37,299 bases of DNA from Mesorhizobium sp. 61-13 (GCA_001897075.1 MKRZ01000079.1:1-37299), one strand, 5' to 3'. Shown: positions 20,062 through 28,591, counted from the stretch's first letter. Notes: a model not told the origin generated them from the letters alone. Made by a program: numbers and translations.

Positions 20062-20511
20062 ATGGCCAAGTTCGCCGGCCACGTTCATATCGTGACGACT
20101 GACGGCCCGGCTGGCCTGCGCGGCGCAACGGTTACCGCTGCCTGTTCCGTATCGGACACGCCACCAATCGTGCTGGTGTGTCTCAACCGCGAGAACCCGA
20201 AGAACGAAGCTTTCATCGCCAACGGCAATTTTGCGCTGAACACGCTCGGCGCAAAGCACGAGGCGCTGGCAACTGCCATTTCCGGCCTGACGCGGCTTCC
20301 GCTCGAGGAGCGTTTCGCCTTCGGAAACTGGGACAAGATTTCGACCGGGGCTCCGACGCTGGTCGACGCCGTTGCGGTGTTCGATTGCGAATTGGTGGAC
20401 ACCAAGGACCTTGCCACGCACAGGGTGCTGTTTGGCAAGGTGACAGGCCTTCGCATCGGGGATAACCTCAAGCCGCTGATCTATCATGATCGCGGCTATA
20501 CGCTTCTTTAG
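20062..20511 (+). CDS. flavin reductase family protein, N-terminus possibly frameshifted
   Basis: A 149-residue FMN-binding split-barrel reductase: FAGHVHIVTTDGPAGLRGATVTAACSVSDTPP, CLNRENPKNEAFIANGNFALN and HRVLFGKVTG, ending YHDRGYTLL. Relatives reduce FMN with NAD(P)H for partner monooxygenases such as RutA. The ATG at 20062 falls inside the conserved stretch AYRDAMAKFAG, whose upstream residues PQAYRDA are encoded in the same frame but without a start codon. A GTG at 20018 (reading VLKKNDLG) lies one frame off, so a single base may have been lost near 20038-20042. The MoxR gene begins 26 bp after its stop. Confidence 0.82.
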   Translation: MAKFAGHVHIVTTDGPAGLRGATVTAACSVSDTPPIVLVCLNRENPKNEAFIANGNFALNTLGAKHEALATAISGLTRLPLEERFAFGNWDKISTGAPTLVDAVAVFDCELVDTKDLATHRVLFGKVTGLRIGDNLKPLIYHDRGYTLL

Positions 20512-20537
20512 GCGCGCATGGCGCGCACGGAGACGAA

Positions 20538-21467
20538 ATGAACGACCTTGCCCCGCGCGCCGCGCCGCGGACGATCGATGAAACGCTCGATCTTCTCAAC
20601 AGCGCGGATTACGTCGCCGACCGCTCTTTGGCGACCGTTCTTTTCCTGAGCCTGCGCATGAAGCGTCCGCTGTTCCTCGAAGGCGAGGCCGGCGTCGGCA
20701 AAACCGAGATCGCCAAGGTGTTGGCGCAGGCGCTGGGGCGAAAGCTGATCCGGCTTCAGTGCTATGAGGGGCTGGATGTTTCGTCTGCCGTCTACGAGTG
20801 GAACTATGCCGCGCAGATGATCGAAATCCGCATGGAGGAGGCTTCCGGCAAGGTCGAGCGCTCCGACATGGAGCGCAATGTCTTTTCGGAAAAATACCTG
20901 ATCCGCCGCCCGGTTCTGGAAGCCTTGACCGGCAAGGCCGGCGCTGCCCCTGTGTTCCTGATCGACGAACTGGACCGGACGGACGAGGCGTTCGAGGCCT
21001 TCCTGCTTGAAATCCTGTCCGACTTCCAGGTCACGGTGCCGGAGCTTGGCACGATCAGGGCGGAGGAGCCGCCGCTGGTTATCATCACCACCAACCGCAC
21101 CCGCGAAATCCATGACGCACTGAAGCGGCGGTGCCTCTATCACTGGGTCGATTACCCGAACGCCGAGCGCGAGCTTGAAATCGTGCGGCGCAAGGTTCCG
21201 CAGGCCAACAGCCGGCTTTCCGCCGAAGTCGTGTCCTTCGTGCAGAAATTGCGCGACATCGAACTGTTCAAGGCGCCGGGCGTGGCCGAGACGATCGACT
21301 GGGCGGGCGCGCTGACGGAACTCGACAAGGTGGCGCTCGATCCGGAGACAGTTTCCGACACCATCGGCGTGCTGCTGAAATACCAGGACGACATTGCCCG
21401 TATCGGACAGGGCGAGGGCCGGCGCATCCTCAACGAGGTGAAGGCCGAGCTTTCGGCGGCGGAGTAA
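20538..21467 (+). CDS. MoxR/CoxD-type AAA ATPase
   Basis: A 309-residue AAA+ ATPase. Walker A is GEAGVGKT (residues 49-56) and Walker B is VFLIDEL (139-145). The phrases IRLQCYEGLDVSSAVYEWNY and VIITTNRTREIHDALKRRCLYHW are typical of the CoxD group, which works with a VWA protein (CoxE) in maturing the Mo/Cu active site of CO dehydrogenase-type hydroxylases. A GGAGACGAA site precedes the ATG. The VWA gene starts 6 bp after its stop. Confidence 0.92.
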   Translation: MNDLAPRAAPRTIDETLDLLNSADYVADRSLATVLFLSLRMKRPLFLEGEAGVGKTEIAKVLAQALGRKLIRLQCYEGLDVSSAVYEWNYAAQMIEIRMEEASGKVERSDMERNVFSEKYLIRRPVLEALTGKAGAAPVFLIDELDRTDEAFEAFLLEILSDFQVTVPELGTIRAEEPPLVIITTNRTREIHDALKRRCLYHWVDYPNAERELEIVRRKVPQANSRLSAEVVSFVQKLRDIELFKAPGVAETIDWAGALTELDKVALDPETVSDTIGVLLKYQDDIARIGQGEGRRILNEVKAELSAAE

Positions 21468-21472
21468 GCGCC

Positions 21473-22723
21473 GTGCCGATGCTTCCGAGCGAAATGAGAG
21501 AGGCGGCGCCCGACGGGCGCATGGCGGACAATATCGTTTATTTCGCGCGCGCATTGCGCAAGGCCGGCTTGCGGGTTGGGCCGGCTTCGGTCAAGGACGC
21601 CATCGAGGCTGTGCTAGCGGCGGGCATCGGCAGCCGCGACGACTTCTACTGGACGCTGCATGCGGTTCTGGTGACGCGGCGCGAGGATCACGAGACTTTT
21701 GATGAGGCCTTCCGTCTGTTCTGGAAATCGCGCGAGCTGATCGAGAAGATGCTGGCGATGTTTTCGCCCGTCGCACCGGACAAGCGCGAGAAGGCCAAGC
21801 CTCGGGCCGCCGAAAGCCGGGTTGCCGATGCGCTGTTCGAAGGCCACCGCAAGCACCAGCCGGTCCAGGAAATGCCCGAGATCGAGGTCGATGCGCGCTT
21901 TACCGTATCCGGCAACGAGCTGTTGCGGGGCAAGGATTTCGCCCAGATGAACGCGTCGGAAATGGCTGACGCCAAGCGCGCCATTTCAGAACTGAGGCTG
22001 CCGTTCGACCTGGTGCGCACGCGCCGCTTCAAGCCGGATTCGCGCGGTGGCCGGATCGATCCGCGCGCGATGATGCGCATGGCGGCGCGCACCGGCGGGG
22101 AATTGGTGCTGCCGAAATTCCGGTCGCCGCGCGAGGTGCATCCGCCGCTGGTGGTGCTGGCCGATATTTCAGGCTCGATGAGCCAGTACACGCGCATTTT
22201 CCTGCATTTCCTGCATGCGCTGACCGAGAAGCGCCGGCGCGTCCACGCTTTCGTGTTCGGTACGCGGCTGACCAATTTGACGCGGCAGATGCGGCATCGC
22301 GATCCCGATGTCGCGCTGGCCGACTGCTCGGCAGCGGTGAAGGACTGGTCCGGCGGCACGCGCATCGGCGATGCGCTTGGCGATTTCAACCGGCTGTGGT
22401 CGCGCCGCGTACTGGGGCAGGGCGCGGTGGTTTTGCTGATCACCGACGGGTTGGAGCGCGACGATGTCGCCGGCCTGTCAGCCGAGATGGAACGGCTGCA
22501 CAAATCCTGCCGGCGGCTGATATGGTTGAACCCGTTGCTGCGCTTCGACGGTTTCGAGGCCAAGGCGCGGGGCGTGAGGGCGATGCTGCCGCATATCGAT
22601 GAGTTCCGCGCCGTGCATAATCTCGACGCGCTTGCCGATTTGTGCGCGTCGCTGGACCTGCGCTCGGCCGCTTCGGTCGATCCGCGCCGGTGGATGCGGA
22701 TCGAGGGCAAGCGCGCCGCGTAG
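21473..22723 (+). CDS. VWA domain-containing CoxE-like protein
   Basis: A 416-residue protein. The N-terminal helical half includes NIVYFARALRKAGLRVGPASV, and a von Willebrand A domain starts around residue 220. The metal-ion-dependent adhesion site is DISGSMS (Asp231, Ser233, Ser235), with TRIGDALGDF and LLITDGLERDD later. CoxE-type proteins partner MoxR/CoxD ATPases in inserting the metallocentre of molybdenum hydroxylases. The GTG at 21473 has GGAG 8 nt upstream, formed by the end of the moxR gene. Confidence 0.92.
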   Translation: MPMLPSEMREAAPDGRMADNIVYFARALRKAGLRVGPASVKDAIEAVLAAGIGSRDDFYWTLHAVLVTRREDHETFDEAFRLFWKSRELIEKMLAMFSPVAPDKREKAKPRAAESRVADALFEGHRKHQPVQEMPEIEVDARFTVSGNELLRGKDFAQMNASEMADAKRAISELRLPFDLVRTRRFKPDSRGGRIDPRAMMRMAARTGGELVLPKFRSPREVHPPLVVLADISGSMSQYTRIFLHFLHALTEKRRRVHAFVFGTRLTNLTRQMRHRDPDVALADCSAAVKDWSGGTRIGDALGDFNRLWSRRVLGQGAVVLLITDGLERDDVAGLSAEMERLHKSCRRLIWLNPLLRFDGFEAKARGVRAMLPHIDEFRAVHNLDALADLCASLDLRSAASVDPRRWMRIEGKRAA

Positions 22724-22741
22724 CGATCTGGGAGAAGGACG

Positions 22742-23080
22742 ATGGAAGCCAGCGCCTATATCGATGAAGCCCGCGATCCGCTGATCATCGCGGAAGGCTG
22801 GGTGAAGGACGGGCGCGAGGTCGCGCTTGCCACCGTGGTGGAAACGTGGGGTTCTGCGCCGCGCCCGGTGGGCAGTCATCTGGTGATCGACGGCGAAGGC
22901 AATTTCCAGGGTTCGGTCTCCGGCGGCTGTGTCGAAGGCGCGGTGGTGACGGAGGCCATCGACGTGATCGGTACAGGCAAGGCAAGGATGCTGGAGTTCG
23001 GGGTTGCCGACGAGACGGCATGGCGGGTCGGCCTCTCGTGCGGGGGCAGGATCAGGGTTTATGTCGAGCGGCTGGGCTAG
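22742..23080 (+). CDS. XdhC/CoxI family protein, N-terminal domain only
   Basis: A 112-residue stand-alone XdhC N-terminal domain: VALATVVETWGSAPRPVGSHLVI and the conserved Cys motif GSVSGGCVEGAVV. Full-length XdhC binds sulfurated molybdenum cofactor and hands it to xanthine dehydrogenase-type enzymes; here the protein is split, and the C-terminal domain follows as the next gene 62 bp later. A GGAGAAGG site precedes the ATG. Split CoxF/CoxI pairs are known in rhizobia, so this is probably not a pseudogene. Confidence 0.88.
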   Translation: MEASAYIDEARDPLIIAEGWVKDGREVALATVVETWGSAPRPVGSHLVIDGEGNFQGSVSGGCVEGAVVTEAIDVIGTGKARMLEFGVADETAWRVGLSCGGRIRVYVERLG

Positions 23081-23142
23081 CCAAAATGCTTGGGCACGGG
23101 CTGCAAATCGCGTGCCCTGAAGCGTTTTGAGGGGGTGCATTA

Positions 23143-23847
23143 GTGGACACCAAGATACTGGAGAAATTGAACGCTGAACGGCGCGCACGTCGCGCGGCCA
23201 TCGTCGTGACCGATATGGGTGATGGCGGCGCGCGACTGATCCGGCAGGGAGATGCGGTGGAAGGCGAGCTGGGCGAGGCGGTTGCGAAGGCGCTGCGTAC
23301 CGGCAAGTCGGGGCTGGTGGAGATCGATGGGCGCACGCTGTTTCTCAATGCGCATCTGCCCAATCCACGCCTTGTGGTGATAGGGGCCGTCCATATCAGC
23401 CAGGCTTTGGGGCCGATGGCGAAGATCGCGGGCTATCCCGTTGAGATCATCGATCCGCGCACTGCCTTTGCAACGCCGGATCGCTTCCCTGAGATCGTCC
23501 TGCATGCCGAGTGGCCTGAGGACGTGCTGAAGCGCCAGCCGCTGGATGCCTATACGGCGCTGGCGGCGGTGACGCATGATCCCAAGGTGGACGACATGCC
23601 GCTGAAGGCGGCGCTCGATGCGGGCTGCTTCTATGTCGGCGCACTCGGCAGCAGGAAGACGCATGCCAAGCGGGTGGAGCGGCTGTTGGCGATGGGCGTG
23701 ACTGCCGAGCAGATCGAGAGCATCCATTCGCCGATCGGCATCGATATCGGTGCGGCAAGCCCGGCCGAGATCGCGGTTGCGGTGCTGGCCGAAGTGGTTC
23801 GAGCCTACCGCTCGCGCGGTCTCGAGGCAAAAGGGGCGGCGGCATGA
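23143..23847 (+). CDS. XdhC/CoxI family protein, C-terminal Rossmann domain
   Basis: A 234-residue protein. The XdhC Rossmann part starts at RLVVIGAVHISQALGPMAKIAG, with IDPRTAFATPDRFP and YVGALGSRKTHAKRVERL. The usual GAGHV loop reads GAVHI here, a variant I believe is frequent in the CoxI group. An N-terminal segment of about 70 residues precedes it. With the upstream protein it should make a complete XdhC equivalent for sulfurated molybdenum cofactor delivery. It begins with GTG at 23143, and its stop overlaps the next start (ATGA). Confidence 0.88.
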   Translation: MDTKILEKLNAERRARRAAIVVTDMGDGGARLIRQGDAVEGELGEAVAKALRTGKSGLVEIDGRTLFLNAHLPNPRLVVIGAVHISQALGPMAKIAGYPVEIIDPRTAFATPDRFPEIVLHAEWPEDVLKRQPLDAYTALAAVTHDPKVDDMPLKAALDAGCFYVGALGSRKTHAKRVERLLAMGVTAEQIESIHSPIGIDIGAASPAEIAVAVLAEVVRAYRSRGLEAKGAAA

Positions 23848-25457
23848 AGTTCGGGCCGGTTCCGCTCGATGAGGCCGAAGGCGCAATTCTCGCGCATTCG
23901 GGCATGGTTGGGGAAAAGCGCTTCAGGAAGGCGCGCGTGCTGACGGCAGAGGACGTTGCAGACATGCGCGCGGCCGGCATGAGCGAGGTGATCGTTGCCG
24001 TGCTGGACGGCGGCGACATCGAGGAAAACGATGCCGCGACCCGGATTACCGAGGCGCTGCGTTTTACCGGTGCGGAGGCGAAGCCGGCAGCGACCGGGCG
24101 CGTCAATATTTTTGCCGAGAGGGACGGCTTGTTCGTGGTCGACAAGGCCTTGATCGACGCCGCCAATCGCATCGATCCGGATGTGACGATTGCCACTCTT
24201 GCCGAATACGCCCCGGTGATCGCCGGCCAGATGGTGGCGACGGTCAAGATCATTCCCTTCGCGGTTTCCGCTGCGATTATCGATGAGATCGTGCGGCTGG
24301 CTAAGGACCGAACAGCCTTTGCCGTTCATGCCTTCAAGCCGCAGACTGTCGGGATTGTTCAGACAACGCTGGCGACGCTCAAGGACAGCGTACTGGACAA
24401 GACGCTGAAGGTGACCGAGGCGCGGCTGGCGCGTTCCGGAAGCACCATTTCCGAGGAAAAGCGCACGCCCCACAATGCCGGCGCGGTTGCGAGAGCCATT
24501 GGCCAGTTGGCCGACATTAGCGATCTGGTGCTGGTGTTCGGAGCTTCCGCTATGAGCGATCCGGACGACGATGTCATCCCGGCCGCGATCCGCGCTTCCG
24601 GCGGCAAGGTGTTCCGTTCCGGCATGCCGGTCGATCCGGGCAATCTTTTTGTGCTGGGCGAGCGCAACGGCAAGCCTGTACTTGGTGCGCCCGGTTGTGC
24701 GCGCAGCCCAAAGCCGAACGGTTTCGACTGGGTGCTGGACCGCATATTCTCCGGCATCGGCGTGACCAACAACGATATCGCCGGCATGGGCGTGGGTGGG
24801 CTTTTGATGGAAATTCCTTCACGGCCCGAGCCGCGCGAACCGGTTCCGATGCCCCTGCATCCGCAGGTGCATGTGGTGCTTCTGGCGGCGGGCCGCTCCA
24901 GCCGCATGGGTGGTCCGAACAAGCTTATGGCGCTGTTCGACGACAAGCCGCTGGTTCGCCGAACGGCCGAGCGCGTCGTGGCGTCGAAGGCCTCCGGCGT
25001 GGTCGTGGTTACCGGCCACCAACGCGAACGCGTTCACGAAGCGCTGGCGGGGCTTGGGCTCGATACGGTGGACAATGCGGATTTTGCCGAAGGCCTGTCA
25101 TCTTCGCTGAAGGCCGGAATGGCAAAGGTACCCGAGACGGCGGCTGGAGCGATGATCGTGCTCGGCGACATGCCGGGCGTTTCGTCCGCCGATATCGACC
25201 AGTTGATCGAAGCCTTCCGCAAGGCACGCGGCAAGGCCGTGGTGCGTGCCTCTTATGGCGGCAAGCGTGGCAATCCTGTGATCTTGCCGCGCGCGTTGTT
25301 TCCTGCGGTGGCCCAGCTTGAGGGCGATACCGGCGCGCGCCACTTGGTGGAAGCGGGTGACGTTGAGGTCATCGATGTCGAGATCGGACCGGCAGCGGCA
25401 GTCGATGTCGATACGCCGGAGGCACTCCAACAAGCCGGTGGCGTTCTGCAAGGATGA
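23844..25457 (+). CDS. molybdopterin-binding / MobA-like nucleotidyltransferase fusion
   Basis: A 537-residue two-domain protein. Residues 1 to about 330 resemble the MoeA/MogA-type molybdopterin-binding fold (VPLDEAEGAILAHSGMVGEKRFRKARVLT, LVLVFGASAMSDPDD, PGNLFVLGERNGKPVLGAPGCARSPKPNGFDW). Residues 343-537 are a MobA/MocA-type transferase with the signature LLAAGRSSRMGGPNK at 347-360, VLGDMPG, and RGNPVILP. MocA makes the cytosine dinucleotide form of molybdenum cofactor used by CO dehydrogenase and many xanthine dehydrogenase-family enzymes, which fits the cassette. Whether the product is MCD is inferred. Confidence 0.87.
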   Translation: MKFGPVPLDEAEGAILAHSGMVGEKRFRKARVLTAEDVADMRAAGMSEVIVAVLDGGDIEENDAATRITEALRFTGAEAKPAATGRVNIFAERDGLFVVDKALIDAANRIDPDVTIATLAEYAPVIAGQMVATVKIIPFAVSAAIIDEIVRLAKDRTAFAVHAFKPQTVGIVQTTLATLKDSVLDKTLKVTEARLARSGSTISEEKRTPHNAGAVARAIGQLADISDLVLVFGASAMSDPDDDVIPAAIRASGGKVFRSGMPVDPGNLFVLGERNGKPVLGAPGCARSPKPNGFDWVLDRIFSGIGVTNNDIAGMGVGGLLMEIPSRPEPREPVPMPLHPQVHVVLLAAGRSSRMGGPNKLMALFDDKPLVRRTAERVVASKASGVVVVTGHQRERVHEALAGLGLDTVDNADFAEGLSSSLKAGMAKVPETAAGAMIVLGDMPGVSSADIDQLIEAFRKARGKAVVRASYGGKRGNPVILPRALFPAVAQLEGDTGARHLVEAGDVEVIDVEIGPAAAVDVDTPEALQQAGGVLQG

Positions 25458-25459
25458 TG

Positions 25460-26341
25460 ATGGCGTCCATCCGACCGATTTTGCTGGCCGTCTCTTGCGC
25501 TTTGCTTTTCACAATTCCTGTTTCGGCCCAGTCACCGACGCTGAAGCCCTATAAGGACGATCTTTTCGCCTATCCGGCCTTGCTTTCATCAGAGCCGAAC
25601 GATGTTTACCGCGTCGTGGATTATCGCGAACTGCGTGACATCAACGAACGCGACCAGGTGCCGGAGCGCAGGGTGCGGGCGAACTACGTTTCGACCGGCG
25701 TGCGCAAGATGCAAAAAGATCTGGCGCTGAATACGGATGCCGGCACGGTTCGCCATGTTGCCGTGGGCAGTACTGAGGGTGCGAGCGTGATCGTGCTCTA
25801 CCTGCACGGGCAGGGCGGCAGCCGCAAGCAGGGCGTGGATGACTTCACCTTCGGCGGCAATTTCAACCGGCTGAAGAACCTGATGGCGGAGAATGGCGGC
25901 CTTTATCTGTCGCCCGATTTCTCAGATTTTGGCGAAAAGGGAGCTGCCGAGATCGCGGCGCTCATAGGGTACTATGGCCAGCGCTCGCCCAATGCGCCCA
26001 TCATTGTTGCCTGCGGTTCGATGGGTGGAGCGCTGTGCTGGAAGCTGGCGGAACGCAAGGACACCGGCGCGGAAATCGACGGGCTCGTTCTGCTTGGTTC
26101 GCTTTGGGACGAGGGGTTTTATGCAAGTCCTGCCTTCAAGCGGCGCGTGCCGGTGTTTTTCGGGCAAGGCAGCAAGGACCCCGTTTTCCCGGTCGAACAG
26201 CAGGAGGCTTTTTTCCGCTCCATCCTTGCCAAGTCGAAAGCCTATCCCACCCGCTTCGTGCGGTTTGAAACGGGTACGCACGGAACGCCGATCCGCATGA
26301 CCGATTGGAGGGACACTCTCAACTGGATACTCAGTCGGTGA
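25460..26341 (+). CDS. secreted alpha/beta hydrolase
   Basis: A 293-residue protein with a signal peptide (RPILLAVSCALLFTIPVSAQS) and an alpha/beta hydrolase body. VIVLYLHGQGGSRKQG is the oxyanion-loop region, the nucleophile is the Ser of ACGSMGGALCW, the acid is probably Asp in GSKDPVFP, and the His is in GTHGTPIRM. The substrate is unknown. Three ATGs overlap the upstream stop (25454, 25457, 25460); the last has AAGGA 5 nt upstream. It is translationally coupled to the Mo-cofactor gene, though an extracytoplasmic esterase has no evident role in that pathway. Confidence 0.82.
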   Translation: MASIRPILLAVSCALLFTIPVSAQSPTLKPYKDDLFAYPALLSSEPNDVYRVVDYRELRDINERDQVPERRVRANYVSTGVRKMQKDLALNTDAGTVRHVAVGSTEGASVIVLYLHGQGGSRKQGVDDFTFGGNFNRLKNLMAENGGLYLSPDFSDFGEKGAAEIAALIGYYGQRSPNAPIIVACGSMGGALCWKLAERKDTGAEIDGLVLLGSLWDEGFYASPAFKRRVPVFFGQGSKDPVFPVEQQEAFFRSILAKSKAYPTRFVRFETGTHGTPIRMTDWRDTLNWILSR

Positions 26342-26368
26342 AAACCGGCAGCTTGAATGAACAGCACG

Positions 26369-27409
26369 TCAGGGCGCTGTATTGTAGTCGACCACCGTTT
26401 CCGGGTTGATCTCGCCGTCATAGGAAGCATCGACGTCGAACTGCACGAGCGCAAACGTGCCGTTGCGGAAAAGCCAGGTCCCCGATGATGATGCGTCGCC
26501 CACGCCGCGCCACTTGGCGTGCGAGGTGATGGTGTGGCTGGCTTCGTCGTAGCCGGAATTGACCAGCCGGTCGTCTGTGCGGAAGCCGATGACGTTGACC
26601 GCTTCCAGCTTGCCGTCGCTGTTGTTGTTCTCGTAGTGGATGTCCAATTCGGGCGAAGCGAACTGCAACTGCTTCACCCCGTCGACATCGCTTGAGACAT
26701 AGTAGACGGTGTCTTCATTGTAGGCAGCCATCGAACAGAAGAAGCGGAACAGCCGGATTTCGCTTTCATTGGAGTTTTCGTCGGGCTTGTAGCGAATGGC
26801 ATAGCTGTCAGGTTCACCTATCGGATCGCCGCCCGGACGGGTCTGGTCGCATTGCTTGCCATAGCTGGCCGAAAACAGCTCCTTTGCCTGTTCGAGTGCC
26901 GCATCCTTCTGGGGTGGCAGCGGACCGTCGCCGCAGCTTGCAGGAACGGCATTTTCCAAGGTTTCGTTGGTGGGCTTGAGCGCGCCCCTGTCGATGCGGA
27001 TCGGCGTAAATGGAGGTTCCTGCGCAGCCGCGTTGAGTTGCCTCAGCGTGTAGCAGCCGGCAAAGACCTTCTCGCTGCCATCCGTTCCGGTGGCGCGAAT
27101 GGCCACGGGAACGCTGAAAAAGACGCTGCCTGCTGCACCTTCCTCGCTGACCGAACCGGTCGCGGCCTCGACGGAGGCTGTGCCTTCGAAGCCCTTGGCA
27201 AATGTTTCAAAGTCCTTGGCGGGCTTGGCATCGCCGAAATAGTCCCAGGCGCGGGCATATTCCTGGCGGTTGATGGCGTTGTAGAGCGATTGGACCAAAG
27301 CGGCGGGATCGGAGCGGTTGTCCAGGTAAGGCGCTTCCGCCGCCACAGCCGACACGGTAAGTACCCCAGACAAGGCAAAAGCAAGCGTCGGGGCGAGGAC
27401 GTCTTTCAT
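26369..27409 (-). CDS. DUF1176 domain-containing secreted protein
   Basis: A 346-residue protein with a signal peptide (LAFALSGVLTVSAVAA). The N-terminal region DPAALVQSLYNAINRQEYARAWDYFGD resembles small envelope domains seen before DUF1176. The C-terminal DUF1176 region includes RLFRFFCSMAAYNEDTVYYV and GTWLFRNGTFALVQFDVD. Several Cys residues suggest periplasmic disulfides. The function is unknown. The ATG at 27409 with AGGAG upstream is chosen; the longer open frame up to 27736 overlaps the divergent DUF1993 gene. Confidence 0.8.
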   Translation of the reverse strand: MKDVLAPTLAFALSGVLTVSAVAAEAPYLDNRSDPAALVQSLYNAINRQEYARAWDYFGDAKPAKDFETFAKGFEGTASVEAATGSVSEEGAAGSVFFSVPVAIRATGTDGSEKVFAGCYTLRQLNAAAQEPPFTPIRIDRGALKPTNETLENAVPASCGDGPLPPQKDAALEQAKELFSASYGKQCDQTRPGGDPIGEPDSYAIRYKPDENSNESEIRLFRFFCSMAAYNEDTVYYVSSDVDGVKQLQFASPELDIHYENNNSDGKLEAVNVIGFRTDDRLVNSGYDEASHTITSHAKWRGVGDASSSGTWLFRNGTFALVQFDVDASYDGEINPETVVDYNTAP

Positions 27410-27547
27410 CGGCGAATCTCCTGACGGCGACTTTCCGAATCTTATTGCCGAATGCGGCGCGCTCAAGACGGCAGACACGCTTGAAAATCCTGCGCGGAAG
27501 GCGCTATCTCCGCGCGCGGCGGTCCCCGAAGCTTTTGGAGAAATATT

Positions 27548-28054
27548 TTGGCGATTTCTATGTATGACGTGTCCGTGCCGGTGTTTGCCGCGCGGTTGAG
27601 GGCGCTGTCGGGCGTGCTGGAAGCGGCCGAAAAGAATGCGGCCGAACGCAAGATTGATCCCAGCACCTTCCTGACCGCACGCCTTGCGCCCGATATGTTC
27701 ACGCTGGCGAGGCAGGTTCAGATTACTACCGACCACGCCAAGGGCGCGCCGTCACGCCTAGCTGGCCGCGATGTGCCGAAATACGACGACAACGAGGCAA
27801 GCTTTGCCGAGTTGCAGACCCGCATCGCCAAGGTGGGCGAACACCTGTCGACCTTTTCGGCGGCCGACATCGAAGGTTCGGAAGACAGGATTATCGAACT
27901 CAAGGTTGGTGGCCGCGAGCTTTCGATGAGCGGCAGCCAGTACCTGCTCAATTTCGCCATGCCGAATTTCTATTTCCACCTGACCACCGCCTACGGCATC
28001 TTGCGCCACAATGGCGTGCCGCTGGGCAAGATCATGTTCCTGGGTGGAAGGTGA
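27548..28054 (+). CDS. DUF1993 family protein
   Basis: A 168-residue protein matching DUF1993: SMYDVSVPVFAARLRALSGVLEAAEKNA, then FLTARLAPDMFTLARQVQITTDHAKGAPSRLAG and FYFHLTTAYGILRHNGVPLGK. The family has a DinB-like helical bundle and no known function. The TTG at 27548 is chosen because GGAGA lies 7 nt upstream and family members carry a few residues before SMY; an ATG at 27560 is the alternative. Confidence 0.85.
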   Translation: MAISMYDVSVPVFAARLRALSGVLEAAEKNAAERKIDPSTFLTARLAPDMFTLARQVQITTDHAKGAPSRLAGRDVPKYDDNEASFAELQTRIAKVGEHLSTFSAADIEGSEDRIIELKVGGRELSMSGSQYLLNFAMPNFYFHLTTAYGILRHNGVPLGKIMFLGGR

Positions 28055-28057
28055 ACC

Positions 28058-28222
28058 TCAGCGAAGCGCCATTTCGCGTGCGACGCGAGGAAAGTCGGCG
28101 GGCTTGATGCCGATATCGGCGCGGTCGGCGTTGCTCATCGAGTTGAGCAGCGCAAGCGCCGCGCGATAGCGCACTTGCTCTTGCGGGCGGGGACGGGCGA
28201 ACAGTTCTGTATAGAACCCCAT
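28058..28222 (-). CDS. DUF1127-like small protein
   Basis: A 54-residue basic protein: MGFYTELFARPRPQEQVRYRAALALLNSMSNADRADIGIKPADFPRVAREMALR. The RADIGI...DFPRVA pattern resembles DUF1127 (YjiS-like) proteins, which are small, often RNA-binding and stress or phosphate related in alphaproteobacteria. An AGGAG site lies 7 nt before the ATG at 28222. The open frame extends upstream to 28492, but that part lacks coding character. The gene is convergent with DUF1993, 3 bp apart. Confidence 0.72.
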   Translation of the reverse strand: MGFYTELFARPRPQEQVRYRAALALLNSMSNADRADIGIKPADFPRVAREMALR

Positions 28223-28287
28223 ATCAGGCTCCTGATTTGTCCTCCCGAGGCCTGAATATAGGTGATTCATGACATTTGTGCAGTGCA

Positions 28288-28447
28288 GCATGCGCATGGC
28301 TGCCATGTCGTGCTTCTTTTTTGCGAAAATCCCGGCGGGAGATGAAACCGAAGACGGATCGGCTGCGTATAGTCGAAGCCGGCTGTAGCCGGTTTTCCTC
28401 GCCATCTGGCGCATTCCGGGCTGCACGAGAGTGTAGCCCGGCTTTTT
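28288..28447 (+). ncRNA. candidate small RNA region: three consecutive terminator-like hairpins
   Basis: The 336-bp gap between the DUF1127-like gene and the J-domain gene contains three plus-strand hairpins, each followed by a T-tract. The first has core CATGG/CCATG (295-307 past 28000), then TTCTTTTTT to 28322. The second is CCGGCT/AGCCGG (28379-28392), then TTTT. The third is a strong 11-bp stem CCGGGCTGCAC/GTGTAGCCCGG with a GAGA loop (28416-28441), then CTTTTT. No plus-strand protein gene ends nearby except DUF1993, 230 bp upstream beyond a minus-strand gene. One or more small transcripts are plausible; a weak TATAGG -10 lies near 28257. Confidence 0.35.
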
Positions 28448-28591
28448 GCGGGCCAATGGCATAGCCGGTAAATTCCTCACGAACGCGGGCATTCATTCTT
28501 AACCCAGCGATCCTATGCTTTTCGCCGTCGGGATACTTGCTCGAGCGGGGAGGCTGAAATCGGTACTGGCGTAAAGCGTGATTTCGCTTCG

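Noticed and set aside
22742..23847. Reading the two XdhC genes as one gene broken by a frameshift
   Set aside because: Each half is a complete domain with its own start, and 62 bp with a stop separate them; split forms are known in rhizobial cox-type clusters.
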